Of a stretch of DNA of 64,000 bases, positions 53,093 through 61,875 are shown piece after piece (within the stretch, counting starts at the first letter, position 1; every line of letters begins with the position of its first letter). The notes under the pieces were generated by a model, which was given only the letters and a program-made list of their open reading frames with translations, was not told the DNA's origin and ran no database searches. The stretch is from Pseudobutyrivibrio ruminis (GTDB lineage: Bacteria > Bacillota > Clostridia > Lachnospirales > Lachnospiraceae), in NCBI GenBank assembly GCA_015057315.1, contig SVER01000003.1, positions 93,826 to 157,825 on the forward strand, read 5' to 3'. The translations under genes were made by a program, and so were the position numbers.

Positions 53093-53980
53093 TCACCCCA
53101 CAACTCTTCGCATATCCTCAGGCAATGGAGCCACAAACTCCATTGCCTGTTTTGTTATCGGATGCCTAAATTCAATCCTCCGCGAATGCAGCGCCTGCCT
53201 ATCCATCCACTCAAAATCTGGATTATACAAATGATCCCCAATCAGTGGATGTCCAATATACTTAAAATGCACCCTAATCTGATGGGTTCTTCCTGTCTCA
53301 AGATGAATTGAGATAAGGCTGTGCCCATTCTTTTCATCTATAACCTTGTAGTGAGTAACAGCTCTCTCTCCATTATCATAATCCACACATCTAGTAATAA
53401 TAGAATCATCCACACGTCCAATAGGAGCATCAATAGTGCCCTCAGGCTTATCTAGTTTGCCACGAACTATGGCGTAGTATTCCCTATGAAAATCCCTGTT
53501 CTTAACCATCGTAGATAAGATATTAGCGCTAACCAGATGCTTGGCAATAACAGTCAATCCTGATGTATTCTTATCAAGCCTATTTGCACAGCGGAATATA
53601 AAAGCCTTACCCTGTGCCTTATAATAATAAGCTAGGCCATTAGCCAGTGAATCCTCGTAATGATTAAGACTAGGATGTATTGGTAGCCCTGCAGGCTTAT
53701 TTATTACAATAATATCCTCATCCTCATATACAATATCCAAATCCATCTTTACAGGTGGAATCTTTTCGGAAGAATCTTCTTCAGATATATTCACAGTCAA
53801 CACTTCCCCAGCCGCAAGCTTTCGATTCATATGCACCCACTCGCCGTCAATTACAACGTTATTAGGCATCTTTTTAATAGCAGTGATATTTGCGGAAGAA
53901 TAGCCTTGCGCCTTTAAATATTTATCTATCTGAAATCCATCGTATTTAGTTGTTATTTCATAAGTTAGTGTTCGATTCAT
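53093..53980 (-). CDS. RluA-family pseudouridine synthase with S4 domain
   Basis: An S4-like N-terminal domain (FQIDKYLKAQGYSSANITAIKKM ... VVIDGEWVHMNRKLAAGEVL) precedes the RluA catalytic core: VYEDEDIIVINKPAGLPIHPS, CANRLDKNTSGLTVIAK with the catalytic Asp, and LETGRTHQIRVHFKYIGHPLIGD. The first residue of the usual HRLD is Asn, as in many clostridial homologues. It is a likely RluD/YlyB-type enzyme for large-subunit rRNA, but the site is not assignable. It is on the minus strand, downstream of the cellobiose phosphorylase terminator. Confidence 0.88.
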   Translation of the reverse strand: MNRTLTYEITTKYDGFQIDKYLKAQGYSSANITAIKKMPNNVVIDGEWVHMNRKLAAGEVLTVNISEEDSSEKIPPVKMDLDIVYEDEDIIVINKPAGLPIHPSLNHYEDSLANGLAYYYKAQGKAFIFRCANRLDKNTSGLTVIAKHLVSANILSTMVKNRDFHREYYAIVRGKLDKPEGTIDAPIGRVDDSIITRCVDYDNGERAVTHYKVIDEKNGHSLISIHLETGRTHQIRVHFKYIGHPLIGDHLYNPDFEWMDRQALHSRRIEFRHPITKQAMEFVAPLPEDMRRVVG

Positions 53981-54000
53981 AAGGATAATTATTAAGCAAA

Positions 54001-54030
54001 AGAGCCAGACATGTCAATGCCTGGCTCTTT
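54001..54030 (-). terminator. Terminator of the cellobiose phosphorylase gene
   Basis: AGAGCCAG (54001-54008) and CTGGCTCT (54021-54028) form an 8-bp stem with a 12-base loop. On the minus strand the stem is followed by TTTTGCTT. It separates the phosphorylase gene from the pseudouridine synthase gene. Confidence 0.8.
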
Positions 54031-54070
54031 CATAGAAGGAGAATAATATTATTAAATGAAGAAAAAGAAG

Positions 54071-56506
54071 CTACTTCATAGTTACTACTACACTTACTGT
54101 CTTCTTGCTTCCGTCGAAAGGAATTACATTTCCTGCAACCTCTACGCCGTCAACTGTAAGTGATGCAACGCCCTTTTGAACCTTGTTAGGGTTCTTGATT
54201 TCAATATTGTAGGTTACGCCGCGGTAAACACGTGTGATATTGAAATCTCCGAATTCTGCTGGGATACATGGATTAACTGAAAGTCCCTCAAGTGTAGGAT
54301 AAATTCCAAGGATGTATTGAGAGATATTTGTAAATGTCCATGCAGCAGTTCCTGTAAGCCAGCTGTTCTTTGCCTCACCGTGGAACTTGGCATCAGCTCC
54401 TGCTACCATCTGTGAGTAAACATAAGGCTCAGTTCTATGAATCTCGGAAATGTCCTCAATATATGATGGACAAGTCTTCTTGTAAACTTCAAATGCTCTA
54501 TCGCCACGTCCTATGCATGTTTCAGCAATAGAAATCCATGGATTGTTATGGCAGAAGATTCCAGCATTCTCCTTGTATCCAGGTGGATATGATGTGATTT
54601 CACCAAGTTCAAGATGATATCTTGTGTAAGCAGGCTGAAGAATCATAACACCATACTTTGTATCAAGCTTCTCTTTAACTGAATCAAGGGCCTTCTTTGC
54701 CTTGCCATCATCAACGCCAACACCAGCCATTACGCACATACCCTGTGGCTCGATGTAAATCTGTCCTTCATCACATTCCTTAGAACCAACCTTGTGGCTG
54801 TATGCATCATAAGCACGTACGAACCACTCGCCGTCCCAGCCATCCTTCTCAATGGCTTTAACCATCTTATCAACTTCAGCTAAAACTCTGTCAGCTTCAG
54901 CGTTGTCACCCATGAGCTTGCAAAGGTCTGCATACTCGCGACCATATTTTACAAACATACCAGCAATAAATACTGATTCAGCAACAGGTCCCTCTGATGG
55001 TCCGAAGCACTGGAAGCTTTCACCTGGATGCTCAGAGAAGCAGTTAAGGTTCAAGCAGTCATTCCAATCGGCACGACCGATAAGTGGAAGGTCATGTGGA
55101 CCCTTGTGATTTACAATATAATCAAATGAACGCTTCAAATGTTCCATAAGAGTAGTTGCCACTGACATATCGTTGTCGTATGGAACCATCTCCTTAAGGA
55201 TTGAAGTATCACCTGTTTCGCGAATGTAAGCGCTTGTTCCAGCGATTAGCCATAATGGATCATCGTTAAAGCCTGAACCGATATCAGAATTGCCCTTCTT
55301 TGTAAGAGGCTGATACTGATGGTAAGCACTACCATCCTGGAACTGAGTTGAAGCGATATCAATGATACGCTCTCTAGCTCTGTCAGGAATTAAGTGAACG
55401 AAACCAAGAAGATCCTGGCAAGAATCTCTGAATCCCATTCCTCGTCCGATACCTGTTTCATAGTAAGAAGCAGAACGTGACATATTAAATGTAACCATGC
55501 ACTGATACTGATTCCAGATATTTACCATACGGTTAACATGCTCATCCTTAGATTCGATGTGGAACTTGCTAAGAAGGTCATTCCAATATGCATTAAGAGC
55601 TGCGAAAGCCTTATCGAAATCTTCTGTTGTCTGGTACTTAGCAAGAAGAGCGTTAGCTTTCTTCTTATTGATGATACCAGGTGCTTCCCACTTATCATCC
55701 TCAGCATTCTCAACGTATCCTAAAGCAAATACGAAAGTCTTGCTTTCGCCAGCTTCAAGGCTGACATTTATCTGATGAGAAGCGATTGGATACCAACCAG
55801 AAGCGATTGTGTTATGAAGCTTTCCTTCAATAACAGCTGCTGGCTTATCTGGTCCGTTGTATGCGCCGCGGAATTCATCGCGGCTTGTTTCAAAGCCGTC
55901 AATCTTTGTATTTACAGAGTAAACAGCGTAGTGATTGCGGCGCTCTCTGTACTCAGTCTTGTGATATATAGTAGAATCGATTACTTCCACTTCGCCAATA
56001 GAAAGGTTACGCTGATAATTCTTCATATCGTCATCAGCATTCCATAGGCACCACTCAACATAAGAGAAAAGTGTGATATCTTTCTTGGCATTTCCCTTGT
56101 TAGTCAGAGTAACCTTTGTAAGTTCAACTGGGTCACCGATAGGTACAAATGTTGTAAGTGCAGCTTCAATATCGTTCTTAGCACCTGTGAACTTGCTGTA
56201 ACCAATACCGTGACGGCACTCGTAAGAATCAAGCTCAGTCTTTGTAGGCTGCCAGCCTGGGTTCCAGATTGTATCTCCATCTTTAATATAGAAATACTTA
56301 CCATTAGTATCTGGTGTAGTGTCGTTGTAACGATATCTGGTCATGCGAAGAAGCTTTGCATCCTTATAGAATGTATATCCACCGCAGGTGTTAGATATCA
56401 ATGTAAAGAAGTCTGTACAGCCAAGGTAATTAATCCATGGCAATGGGGTCTTTGGAGTGGTGATAACGTATTCTTTATTGTTATCATCGAAAAATCCGTA
56501 TTTCAT
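54071..56506 (-). CDS. Cellobiose phosphorylase (GH94)
   Basis: This enzyme splits cellobiose with phosphate into glucose 1-phosphate and glucose in the cytoplasm, saving ATP. The start [24 protein letters not shown] in outline, [38 protein letters not shown] and [16 protein letters not shown] are GH94 cellobiose phosphorylase motifs; the Asp of ADWND is the general acid. The 811 residues match the family. No signal peptide. It is divergent from the LacI gene and lies near an oligosaccharide ABC importer. Codon use is biased, which suggests strong expression when induced. Confidence 0.94.
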   Translation of the reverse strand: MKYGFFDDNNKEYVITTPKTPLPWINYLGCTDFFTLISNTCGGYTFYKDAKLLRMTRYRYNDTTPDTNGKYFYIKDGDTIWNPGWQPTKTELDSYECRHGIGYSKFTGAKNDIEAALTTFVPIGDPVELTKVTLTNKGNAKKDITLFSYVEWCLWNADDDMKNYQRNLSIGEVEVIDSTIYHKTEYRERRNHYAVYSVNTKIDGFETSRDEFRGAYNGPDKPAAVIEGKLHNTIASGWYPIASHQINVSLEAGESKTFVFALGYVENAEDDKWEAPGIINKKKANALLAKYQTTEDFDKAFAALNAYWNDLLSKFHIESKDEHVNRMVNIWNQYQCMVTFNMSRSASYYETGIGRGMGFRDSCQDLLGFVHLIPDRARERIIDIASTQFQDGSAYHQYQPLTKKGNSDIGSGFNDDPLWLIAGTSAYIRETGDTSILKEMVPYDNDMSVATTLMEHLKRSFDYIVNHKGPHDLPLIGRADWNDCLNLNCFSEHPGESFQCFGPSEGPVAESVFIAGMFVKYGREYADLCKLMGDNAEADRVLAEVDKMVKAIEKDGWDGEWFVRAYDAYSHKVGSKECDEGQIYIEPQGMCVMAGVGVDDGKAKKALDSVKEKLDTKYGVMILQPAYTRYHLELGEITSYPPGYKENAGIFCHNNPWISIAETCIGRGDRAFEVYKKTCPSYIEDISEIHRTEPYVYSQMVAGADAKFHGEAKNSWLTGTAAWTFTNISQYILGIYPTLEGLSVNPCIPAEFGDFNITRVYRGVTYNIEIKNPNKVQKGVASLTVDGVEVAGNVIPFDGSKKTVSVVVTMK

Positions 56507-56533
56507 ATGTTCCTCCCTAAATGATGAATAAGT

Positions 56534-56601
56534 AAACGATTAAGTTATAATTTAATTGATAATCGTGTAAATACTGATAAAAACCTACGCAAACGTTTAA
56601 G
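56534..56601 (-). promoter_or_regulatory. Cellobiose phosphorylase promoter with LacI-like half sites
   Basis: On the minus strand TTTACA (56571-56566), 16 bases, TATAAC (56549-56544) is the promoter. AAACGATTAAG (56534-56544) lies over the transcription start, AAACGTTTAAG (56591-56601) upstream, and a third copy (56775-56785) before the lacI gene. AAACG-type cores are typical of LacI-family operators. Confidence 0.65.
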
Positions 56602-56720
56602 CTAATAGACATAGTATTTACGCATTAAGAATACCATAATGGGGGTAAAAAGCAATTGGGTAACAAAAATTTTGTGCAAATAGCACTAAAACAACCAGGA
56701 GAATTATTGCGAAAACACAA

Positions 56721-56785
56721 ATTTTCGAAAATGACTTGTAGATTTTCGAAAATAGAGCTATATTTAAGTTACGAAAACGATTAAG
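56721..56785 (+). promoter_or_regulatory. lacI-type gene promoter with two phased palindromes
   Basis: TTGTAG (56736-56741), 17 bases, TATATT (56759-56764) is the likely promoter. ATTTTCGAAAAT occurs twice, at 56721-56732 and 56742-56753, exactly 21 bp or two helical turns apart, one upstream of the -35 and one in the spacer. Downstream, GAAAACG/CGTTTTC (56774-56792) encloses AAACGATTAAG. This implies control by a second regulator plus autoregulation. Confidence 0.6.
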
Positions 56786-56814
56786 CGTTTTCAGAAGGGA
56801 TTAGGTATGAAGTG

Positions 56815-57828
56815 ATGGTTTCATTAAAGGATATTGCAAGCAAATGTAATGTATCCGTAGCTACTGTCAGCAAGGCACTTAATGATCACAGTGACATCGG
56901 AGCGGAGACAAAAGCCAGGATAAGAAGGACAGCAAGGGAATTAGGATACGTGCCAAATGCGGCAGCAAAATCCATGAAGACGAATAGAACCCACAACCTT
57001 GGAGTTTTATTTATGGATGATGCCAACAGCGGATTACAGCACGACTTCTTCGCAAGTGTCTTGGAAAGCTTCAAAAAAGAAGTTGAAAGGGAAGGCTACG
57101 ATATCACCTTTATCTCTAATGATAGAACCAGACCGGGAAGAACTTCTTATCTTACACATGCAAGATACAGAAGATTTGATGGAGTGATAATAGCAAATGT
57201 TCACTTCGATGACCCAGAGGTGGTAGAGCTGGTCAAAAGTGATATTCCGGTTGTTACAATCGATCACATCTACAACGACACCACTACAATCTTATCTGAT
57301 AATGTAGATGGAATTAAAACTCTTGTTGATTTTGTTGTTGCAAATGGTCATAAGGATATCGCATACATCCACGGAGCTGATTCTTCAGTTACAAGAACAA
57401 GACTTGTTACTTTCAACAAACAATTGGAAGAGCACGGAATTACAGTTCCAGATGAGTACATCCAGGAATCTCCTTATAGAGATACTCACGGGGCATACGA
57501 AAAGACGTTGGAGCTTTTGGATTTGCCAAACAGACCAACCTGTATCTTTTATCCAGATGATTATGCAGCATACGGCGGCATGAGAGCGGTGATGGAAAAG
57601 GGATTGAAGGTTCCAGATGATGTATCAGTAGTTGGGTTCGATGGAATCAAGGTGGCTCGCCACATTCGTCCACGTCTTACAACCTACAGACAGGATGCGG
57701 ATGGCTTAGGAACCCAGGCGGCGAAGAATCTTATCGATTTAATCGAAAGACCAAAGACCACATTAATCAAGCAGATAGTGGTAAAAGGAAAGCTCCTTGA
57801 AGGAGATACTCTTAAAAAGCTTAATTAG
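56815..57828 (+). CDS. LacI-family transcriptional regulator
   Basis: An N-terminal helix-turn-helix (LKDIASKCNVSVATVSKALNDH, residues 4-25) and hinge helix (NAAAKSMKTNRTHNLG) are followed by a periplasmic-binding-protein-like sugar domain (HNLGVLFMDD ... GFDGIKVARHIRPRLTTYRQD). It should bind operators with AAACG cores and release them on binding a sugar. It lies between the divergent phosphorylase gene and the ABC importer, so it probably controls cellobiose or cellodextrin use. The ATG at 56815 is preferred; an in-frame GTG at 56812 is possible. Confidence 0.92.
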   Translation: MVSLKDIASKCNVSVATVSKALNDHSDIGAETKARIRRTARELGYVPNAAAKSMKTNRTHNLGVLFMDDANSGLQHDFFASVLESFKKEVEREGYDITFISNDRTRPGRTSYLTHARYRRFDGVIIANVHFDDPEVVELVKSDIPVVTIDHIYNDTTTILSDNVDGIKTLVDFVVANGHKDIAYIHGADSSVTRTRLVTFNKQLEEHGITVPDEYIQESPYRDTHGAYEKTLELLDLPNRPTCIFYPDDYAAYGGMRAVMEKGLKVPDDVSVVGFDGIKVARHIRPRLTTYRQDADGLGTQAAKNLIDLIERPKTTLIKQIVVKGKLLEGDTLKKLN

Positions 57829-57879
57829 GCATTTGGTTGAGAAATCAACTTATTATAAATGCAGTAACAATCAATCAAA

Positions 57880-57894
57880 ACGCGCTAAGCGCGT
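57880..57894 (+). other. ACGCGC-TAA-GCGCGT hairpin before the binding-protein gene
   Basis: A perfect 6-bp GC-only stem with a three-base loop lies five bases before the GGGAGG ribosome binding site of the binding-protein gene. It is the most GC-rich spot in this gap. It may stabilise the mRNA end or act as an operator; no T-run follows. Confidence 0.5.
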
Positions 57895-57914
57895 AAAATT
57901 GGGAGGAACACAAA

Positions 57915-59318
57915 ATGAAAAAACGTTTAGTAAGTTTGCTAGCAATGGCAACAATGACAGCAACAATGTTTGCTGCATGTGGAAGCTCTGATACAGCTTC
58001 TACAGAAACACCTGCAACTGATGGAGCAGCTACAGAGGCTACTGATTCAGCTGATGATGCTGCAGTAGAGCTTCCAGAAGACACAGGTAAGGTTCTTAAC
58101 ATCTACGCATGGAACGAGGAGTTCAAGAGCCGTCTTACAGATCATTATGCAGGCTACACAGAAGTAGATGCAACACATGGTAAGATTGGTGATGTTGATG
58201 TTGTTTGGAACATCACTCCATCAACAGACAATGCATACCAGAACAATCTTGATGAGGCACTTTTAGCTCAGGAATCTGCTTCTGCAGATGACAAGGTTGA
58301 CTTATTCCTTGTAGAAGCTGACTATGCACTTAAGTATGTTGATACAGATTATGCAATGGCTCTTAAGGATCTTGGAATTACAGATGCTGACCTTGCTGAT
58401 CAGTACAAGTACACACAGGATATCGTTACAGATTCAAACGGTAACTTAAAGGGTGCTTCATGGCAGGCTTGCTCAGCTGGATTTATTTACAACAGAGAAG
58501 CAGCTAAGGAAATCCTTGGCACAGATGATCCAGATGAAGTACAGGCAGCAGTAGCTGATTGGTCTAAGTACAATGAGACAGCAGCTAAGGTAGCTGACGC
58601 TGGTTACAAGATGTGCTCTGTAAACGATACATACCGCGTATATTCAAACAATGTATCTGGTAAGTGGGTACAGGATGGCAAGGTTGTAATTGATAAGAAC
58701 ATTGAAAAGTGGGTTGATGACTCTAAGGAACTTGTTGATGCTAAGGCTGAGACAACAGATGATCTTTGGGGTGATGACTGGGCAAAGGGTAAGAGACCAG
58801 AAGGTAAGATATTCGGCTACTTTGGACCAGCTTGGTTCTTCAACTTCTGCCTTGATGCAGATCAAGATGGCACAATCGCTAACAAGGGCGGTTGGGGATA
58901 CTGTGTAGGACCACAGTCTTATTACTGGGGTGGTACATGGATCTGCGCAGCTACAGGTACAGACAATGCTAACCTTGTAAAGGATATCATCCTTACAATG
59001 ACAACAGACAAGGCAGTACTTAAGGATATCGCTCAGAAGGATGCTGATTGTGTAAACTCTAAGACAGTTCTTGCAGAACTTGCATCTGACGATTCAGGTA
59101 ACCTTGACCTTCTTGGTGGACAGAACCCATATGCACAGCTTGCAGAAGGTGCTGAGAAGGTAGACCTTTCAAATCTTTCAGCTTATGATCAGGGATGTAA
59201 CGAAGAGTTCCAGAAGGCTATGAAGAACTACTTCCAGGGTAACGCTACAAAGGATGAAGCTCTTGATATGTTCAAGAAGGCAATTGTTGAGAAGTACCCA
59301 GATGTAACAGCTGAGTAG
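57915..59318 (+). CDS. Carbohydrate ABC transporter substrate-binding lipoprotein
   Basis: A lipoprotein signal (MKKRLVSLLAMATMTATMFA, then AACGSS with the lipidated C22) and a Ser/Thr/Asp-rich linker anchor it outside the membrane. The body VLNIYAWNEEFKSRLTDHYAG, LVEADYALKYV, GASWQACSAGFIYNREAAKEIL and WGYCVGPQSYYWGGTWI fits the extracellular solute-binding protein family 1. Many Trp and Tyr residues suit sugar stacking. Codon use is very biased, as expected for an abundant protein. The two permeases follow. Cellobiose or a cellodextrin is the likely ligand, from the neighbouring phosphorylase. Confidence 0.9.
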   Translation: MKKRLVSLLAMATMTATMFAACGSSDTASTETPATDGAATEATDSADDAAVELPEDTGKVLNIYAWNEEFKSRLTDHYAGYTEVDATHGKIGDVDVVWNITPSTDNAYQNNLDEALLAQESASADDKVDLFLVEADYALKYVDTDYAMALKDLGITDADLADQYKYTQDIVTDSNGNLKGASWQACSAGFIYNREAAKEILGTDDPDEVQAAVADWSKYNETAAKVADAGYKMCSVNDTYRVYSNNVSGKWVQDGKVVIDKNIEKWVDDSKELVDAKAETTDDLWGDDWAKGKRPEGKIFGYFGPAWFFNFCLDADQDGTIANKGGWGYCVGPQSYYWGGTWICAATGTDNANLVKDIILTMTTDKAVLKDIAQKDADCVNSKTVLAELASDDSGNLDLLGGQNPYAQLAEGAEKVDLSNLSAYDQGCNEEFQKAMKNYFQGNATKDEALDMFKKAIVEKYPDVTAE

Positions 59319-59375
59319 TATCAGGTTTTTGATTTTCTTTAGAAGATTGATGACTGGAGATTGACAATCATATTG

Positions 59376-59412
59376 GGGCGCATGGGGGATATGCTCCATG
59401 TGCCCTATTTTA
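59376..59412 (+). other. Hairpin between binding protein and permease genes
   Basis: GGGCGCATGG (59376-59385) and CCATGTGCCC (59396-59405) form a 10-bp stem with one G-T pair, followed by TATTTT. Such partial terminators after binding-protein genes allow more binding protein than permease to be made. Confidence 0.7.
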
Positions 59413-59430
59413 AAGACAAAGGGAGCATTT

Positions 59431-60336
59431 ATGGCTAAGAAAAGTAAAGTAGTTAGATACAATAAATGGGGCTACATATTTTTAATTCCGTTTCTTGTAG
59501 TATTTATAATTTTTCAGTTGATACCATTGGCATCTACTATTTATAATTCTTTTTTCGAGAATTATCGTTCGGGATTAACTCAGATTGGTCCTAATTTTGT
59601 TGGAATCGAAAATTACAAAACAATAATTACAAATGGTGATTTACCATTATATTTCAAGAACACAATGATTATGTGGATTTTAGGTTTTATTCCACAGATA
59701 GTACTTTCATTATTATTAGGAGCTTGGTTTACAGATCCTTCACTTAGATTAAAGTGCCAGACATTTTTTAAAACAGTGATCTATATGCCAAACTTGATTA
59801 TGGCATCAGCATTCGCAATGTTATTCTTTACATTATTTGCTGATAGCGGCCCAATCAATTCGTTATTAATTCAGATTGGAGTCTTTAAAGAAGCGTTTCA
59901 GTTTATGAGCCATGCAGGATCTGTCAGAGGACTTGTGGCAACTATGAACTGTCTTATGTGGTTTGGAAATACGACTATTCTTCTGATGGCAGGAATGATG
60001 GGTATTGACCCTTCATTATTCGAAGCGGCTCAGGTTGATGGAGCTACTGCTAATCAGATTTTCTATAAAATAACTCTGCCACTCCTTAGACCAATATTGG
60101 TATTCGTAATGATTACTTCACTTATTGGTGGATTACAGATGTTTGATGTACCACAGATTTTAACAAACGGTACTGGTGATCCAATGCGTTCATCAATGAC
60201 ACTTATCATGTACTTGAACAAACATTTGTTTAGCAAGAACTTCGGTCTTGCTGGTGCACTTTCAGTTTACATGTTTGTAATTACTGGAATTTTAAGTTTG
60301 ATTGTTTACAAGTTTACAAATTCAGAAAAGAATTAG
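59431..60336 (+). CDS. Sugar ABC transporter permease (MalF type)
   Basis: Six membrane segments are visible in 301 residues. The cytoplasmic EAA loop EAAQVDGATANQIFYKITLPLLRPI contacts the ATPase. NTMIMWILGFIPQIVLSLLLGAWF is the start of the conserved permease core. It resembles UgpA/MalF-type permeases. The start is the ATG at 59431, after AAAGGGAG; an ATG at 59398 lies in the hairpin and is rejected. It pairs with the permease encoded next. No ATPase gene is in the cluster. Confidence 0.92.
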   Translation: MAKKSKVVRYNKWGYIFLIPFLVVFIIFQLIPLASTIYNSFFENYRSGLTQIGPNFVGIENYKTIITNGDLPLYFKNTMIMWILGFIPQIVLSLLLGAWFTDPSLRLKCQTFFKTVIYMPNLIMASAFAMLFFTLFADSGPINSLLIQIGVFKEAFQFMSHAGSVRGLVATMNCLMWFGNTTILLMAGMMGIDPSLFEAAQVDGATANQIFYKITLPLLRPILVFVMITSLIGGLQMFDVPQILTNGTGDPMRSSMTLIMYLNKHLFSKNFGLAGALSVYMFVITGILSLIVYKFTNSEKN

Positions 60337-60346
60337 GAGAATAGAA

Positions 60347-61204
60347 ATGGCAGAAAAAAAGAAACAATCTGGTGGCGGTATTCACTTCAGAAGACTGATT
60401 GCCTATATTGTATTAATAATAATATCGTTCTTGTGCTTGTTCTGGTTTTATGTACTGTTTATTAATGCTACAAGAAGCCATTCAGAATTAAGTGCGGGAT
60501 TTACAGCTATCCCTAGCTCACATTTTGTGGAAAACTGGGTGAATCTTAAGAATGGAACACTACCTATAATAAGAGGTATGTTTAATTCTTTGATTATTGC
60601 ATTTTTAACAGCAACACTTGCAACATATTTTTCAACAATGACAGCGTATGCTATTCATGCATATGATTTTAAGGGAAAGAAATTCATCTTTACATTCATT
60701 CTTATGATTATGATGATTCCTACCCAGGTAACTGTACTTGGTTTCTTGCAGTTGATTGATAAGATGAAGCTTGATAACAGCGCTATTCCTCTTATCGTAC
60801 CTGCTATCGCATCTCCAGCTGTATTCTTCTATATGAAGCAATACATGGATGCTACACTTCCTCTATCACTTGTTGAAGCAGCAAGAATTGACGGCTCTGG
60901 AGAATTCAGAACCTTCAATCAGATTGTAACACCTCTTATGAAGCCAGCTATTGCTGTACAGGCAATCTTCAGCTTCGTAGGCAGCTGGAATAATTACTTC
61001 ACGCCAGCTCTTGTGCTACATGATGACGCAAAGAAGACTCTTCCTATATTAATAGCCCAGCTTCGTAATGCAGACTGGCTTAAGTTTGATATGGGACAGG
61101 TATACATGATGATTGCATTCTCAATCTTCCCTGTTATAATTGTATACCTAATCCTTTCTAAGCACATCGTAGGTGGTGTGACTCTTGGAGGTGTTAAAGG
61201 CTAG
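60347..61204 (+). CDS. Sugar ABC transporter permease (MalG type)
   Basis: Six membrane segments and the EAA loop EAARIDGSGEFRTFNQIVTPLMKPAIAV identify the MalG/UgpE-type partner. The end SKHIVGGVTLGGVKG is the typical GxxxGAVKG tail of this family. The start is the ATG at 60347 after TTAGGAG, giving 285 residues. It lies 10 bases behind the first permease gene. An ATPase of the MsmK/UgpC type from elsewhere must energise the importer. Confidence 0.93.
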   Translation: MAEKKKQSGGGIHFRRLIAYIVLIIISFLCLFWFYVLFINATRSHSELSAGFTAIPSSHFVENWVNLKNGTLPIIRGMFNSLIIAFLTATLATYFSTMTAYAIHAYDFKGKKFIFTFILMIMMIPTQVTVLGFLQLIDKMKLDNSAIPLIVPAIASPAVFFYMKQYMDATLPLSLVEAARIDGSGEFRTFNQIVTPLMKPAIAVQAIFSFVGSWNNYFTPALVLHDDAKKTLPILIAQLRNADWLKFDMGQVYMMIAFSIFPVIIVYLILSKHIVGGVTLGGVKG

Positions 61205-61207
61205 ATG

Positions 61208-61311
61208 AGGCTTCGCCCTCTGGGGCGAAAGAGGTCCGGGGGACCTCTGATCTGAGCCGACCGGAGCGGAAGCGGAGAAGAAGCTGTCAGCGCAGCTGAC
61301 TGATGAGGGTT
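61208..61311 (+). repeat. Composite dispersed repeat, copy 5
   Basis: A first stem TTCGCCC/GGGGCGAA is followed by GAGGTCC/GGACCTC, a linker rich in GGAGCGGAAGCGG, and then the second half of the repeat family with GTCAGC/GCTGAC around GCA and TGATGAGGGT. It looks like two copies joined or a copy interrupted by other sequence. No gene start follows its tail closely. Confidence 0.75.
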
Positions 61312-61339
61312 GTGTTTTTTGTAATATTAAAAATTAGAA

Positions 61340-61408
61340 AAAGACTTGACAGACTTACCTAGCTATGATAAATTTAGCTAGCGACTAAGAAAAGCAGGTC
61401 TTTTTTTT
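61340..61408 (+). promoter_or_regulatory. Nested hairpin with T8 run and an embedded promoter, before rpmG
   Basis: AAAGACTTG (61340-61348) pairs with CAGGTCTTT (61395-61403), and CTAGCTA (61359-61365) with TAGCTAG (61375-61381) inside it. T8 follows from 61401, as in a terminator. TTGACA (61346-61351), 17 bases, TAAATT (61369-61374) is also a promoter, starting near 61381. So one sequence may end the transporter transcript and start the rpmG operon. The 88 bases up to rpmG hold no other clear signal. Confidence 0.5.
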
Positions 61409-61495
61409 ATGCTCTTTTTTCGCCTCATCAAATTGTTCGCTATGATGAGTGAGCATAAGGTAGACCAAAGTAGAAATTTAACGGAGGTGGAAGTT

Positions 61496-61645
61496 GTGCG
61501 CACAAAGATAACATTAGCTTGCACAGAGTGCCAGCAGCGTAATTACAACATGACAAAAGACAAGAAGACACACCCTGACAGAATGGAAACCAAGAAGTAT
61601 TGCAGATTCTGCAAGAAACACACAATGCACAAAGAGACAAAGTAG
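61496..61645 (+). CDS. rpmG: 50S ribosomal protein L33, zinc-binding form
   Basis: The 49 residues (starting [12 protein letters not shown]) have two CxxC pairs, C9/C12 and C36/C39, so this is the zinc-containing C+ form of L33. The start is a GTG at 61496, with GGAGGTGG just upstream; longer readings from an ATG at 61409 are rejected. It opens the conserved rpmG-secE-nusG-rplK-rplA series. Confidence 0.95.
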   Translation: MRTKITLACTECQQRNYNMTKDKKTHPDRMETKKYCRFCKKHTMHKETK

Positions 61646-61663
61646 TCTAGCGGAGGTGCGATT

Positions 61664-61861
61664 ATGGCAGAGGAGAAGAAAGTAAAGTCAGGACGTTTCG
61701 CAGGTCTCAAGGCAGAGTTTAACAAGATTGTCTGGGCAGACCCTAAGGACGTGTCAAAGCAGACAACAGCAGTTGTTGCTGTGTCAGTAGTTGTAGCAGT
61801 GATCATCATCGTATTAGATGCAGTGATCAACAAGGGTGTTAATATCCTAGTTAATTTATAA
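61664..61861 (+). CDS. secE: Preprotein translocase subunit SecE
   Basis: This 65-residue protein has a cytoplasmic amphipathic start (GLKAEFNKIVWADPKDVSKQT) and a single membrane segment (about 35-55), the minimal SecE that clamps SecY. The position between rpmG and nusG is conserved. The ATG follows GGAGGTG. Confidence 0.93.
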   Translation: MAEEKKVKSGRFAGLKAEFNKIVWADPKDVSKQTTAVVAVSVVVAVIIIVLDAVINKGVNILVNL

Positions 61862-61875
61862 TGGAGGCATCGCGT

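Noticed and set aside
61205..61700. tRNA gene, often found near rpmG-secE
   Set aside because: No T-loop GTTCRA sequence with a matching acceptor stem is present in this stretch.
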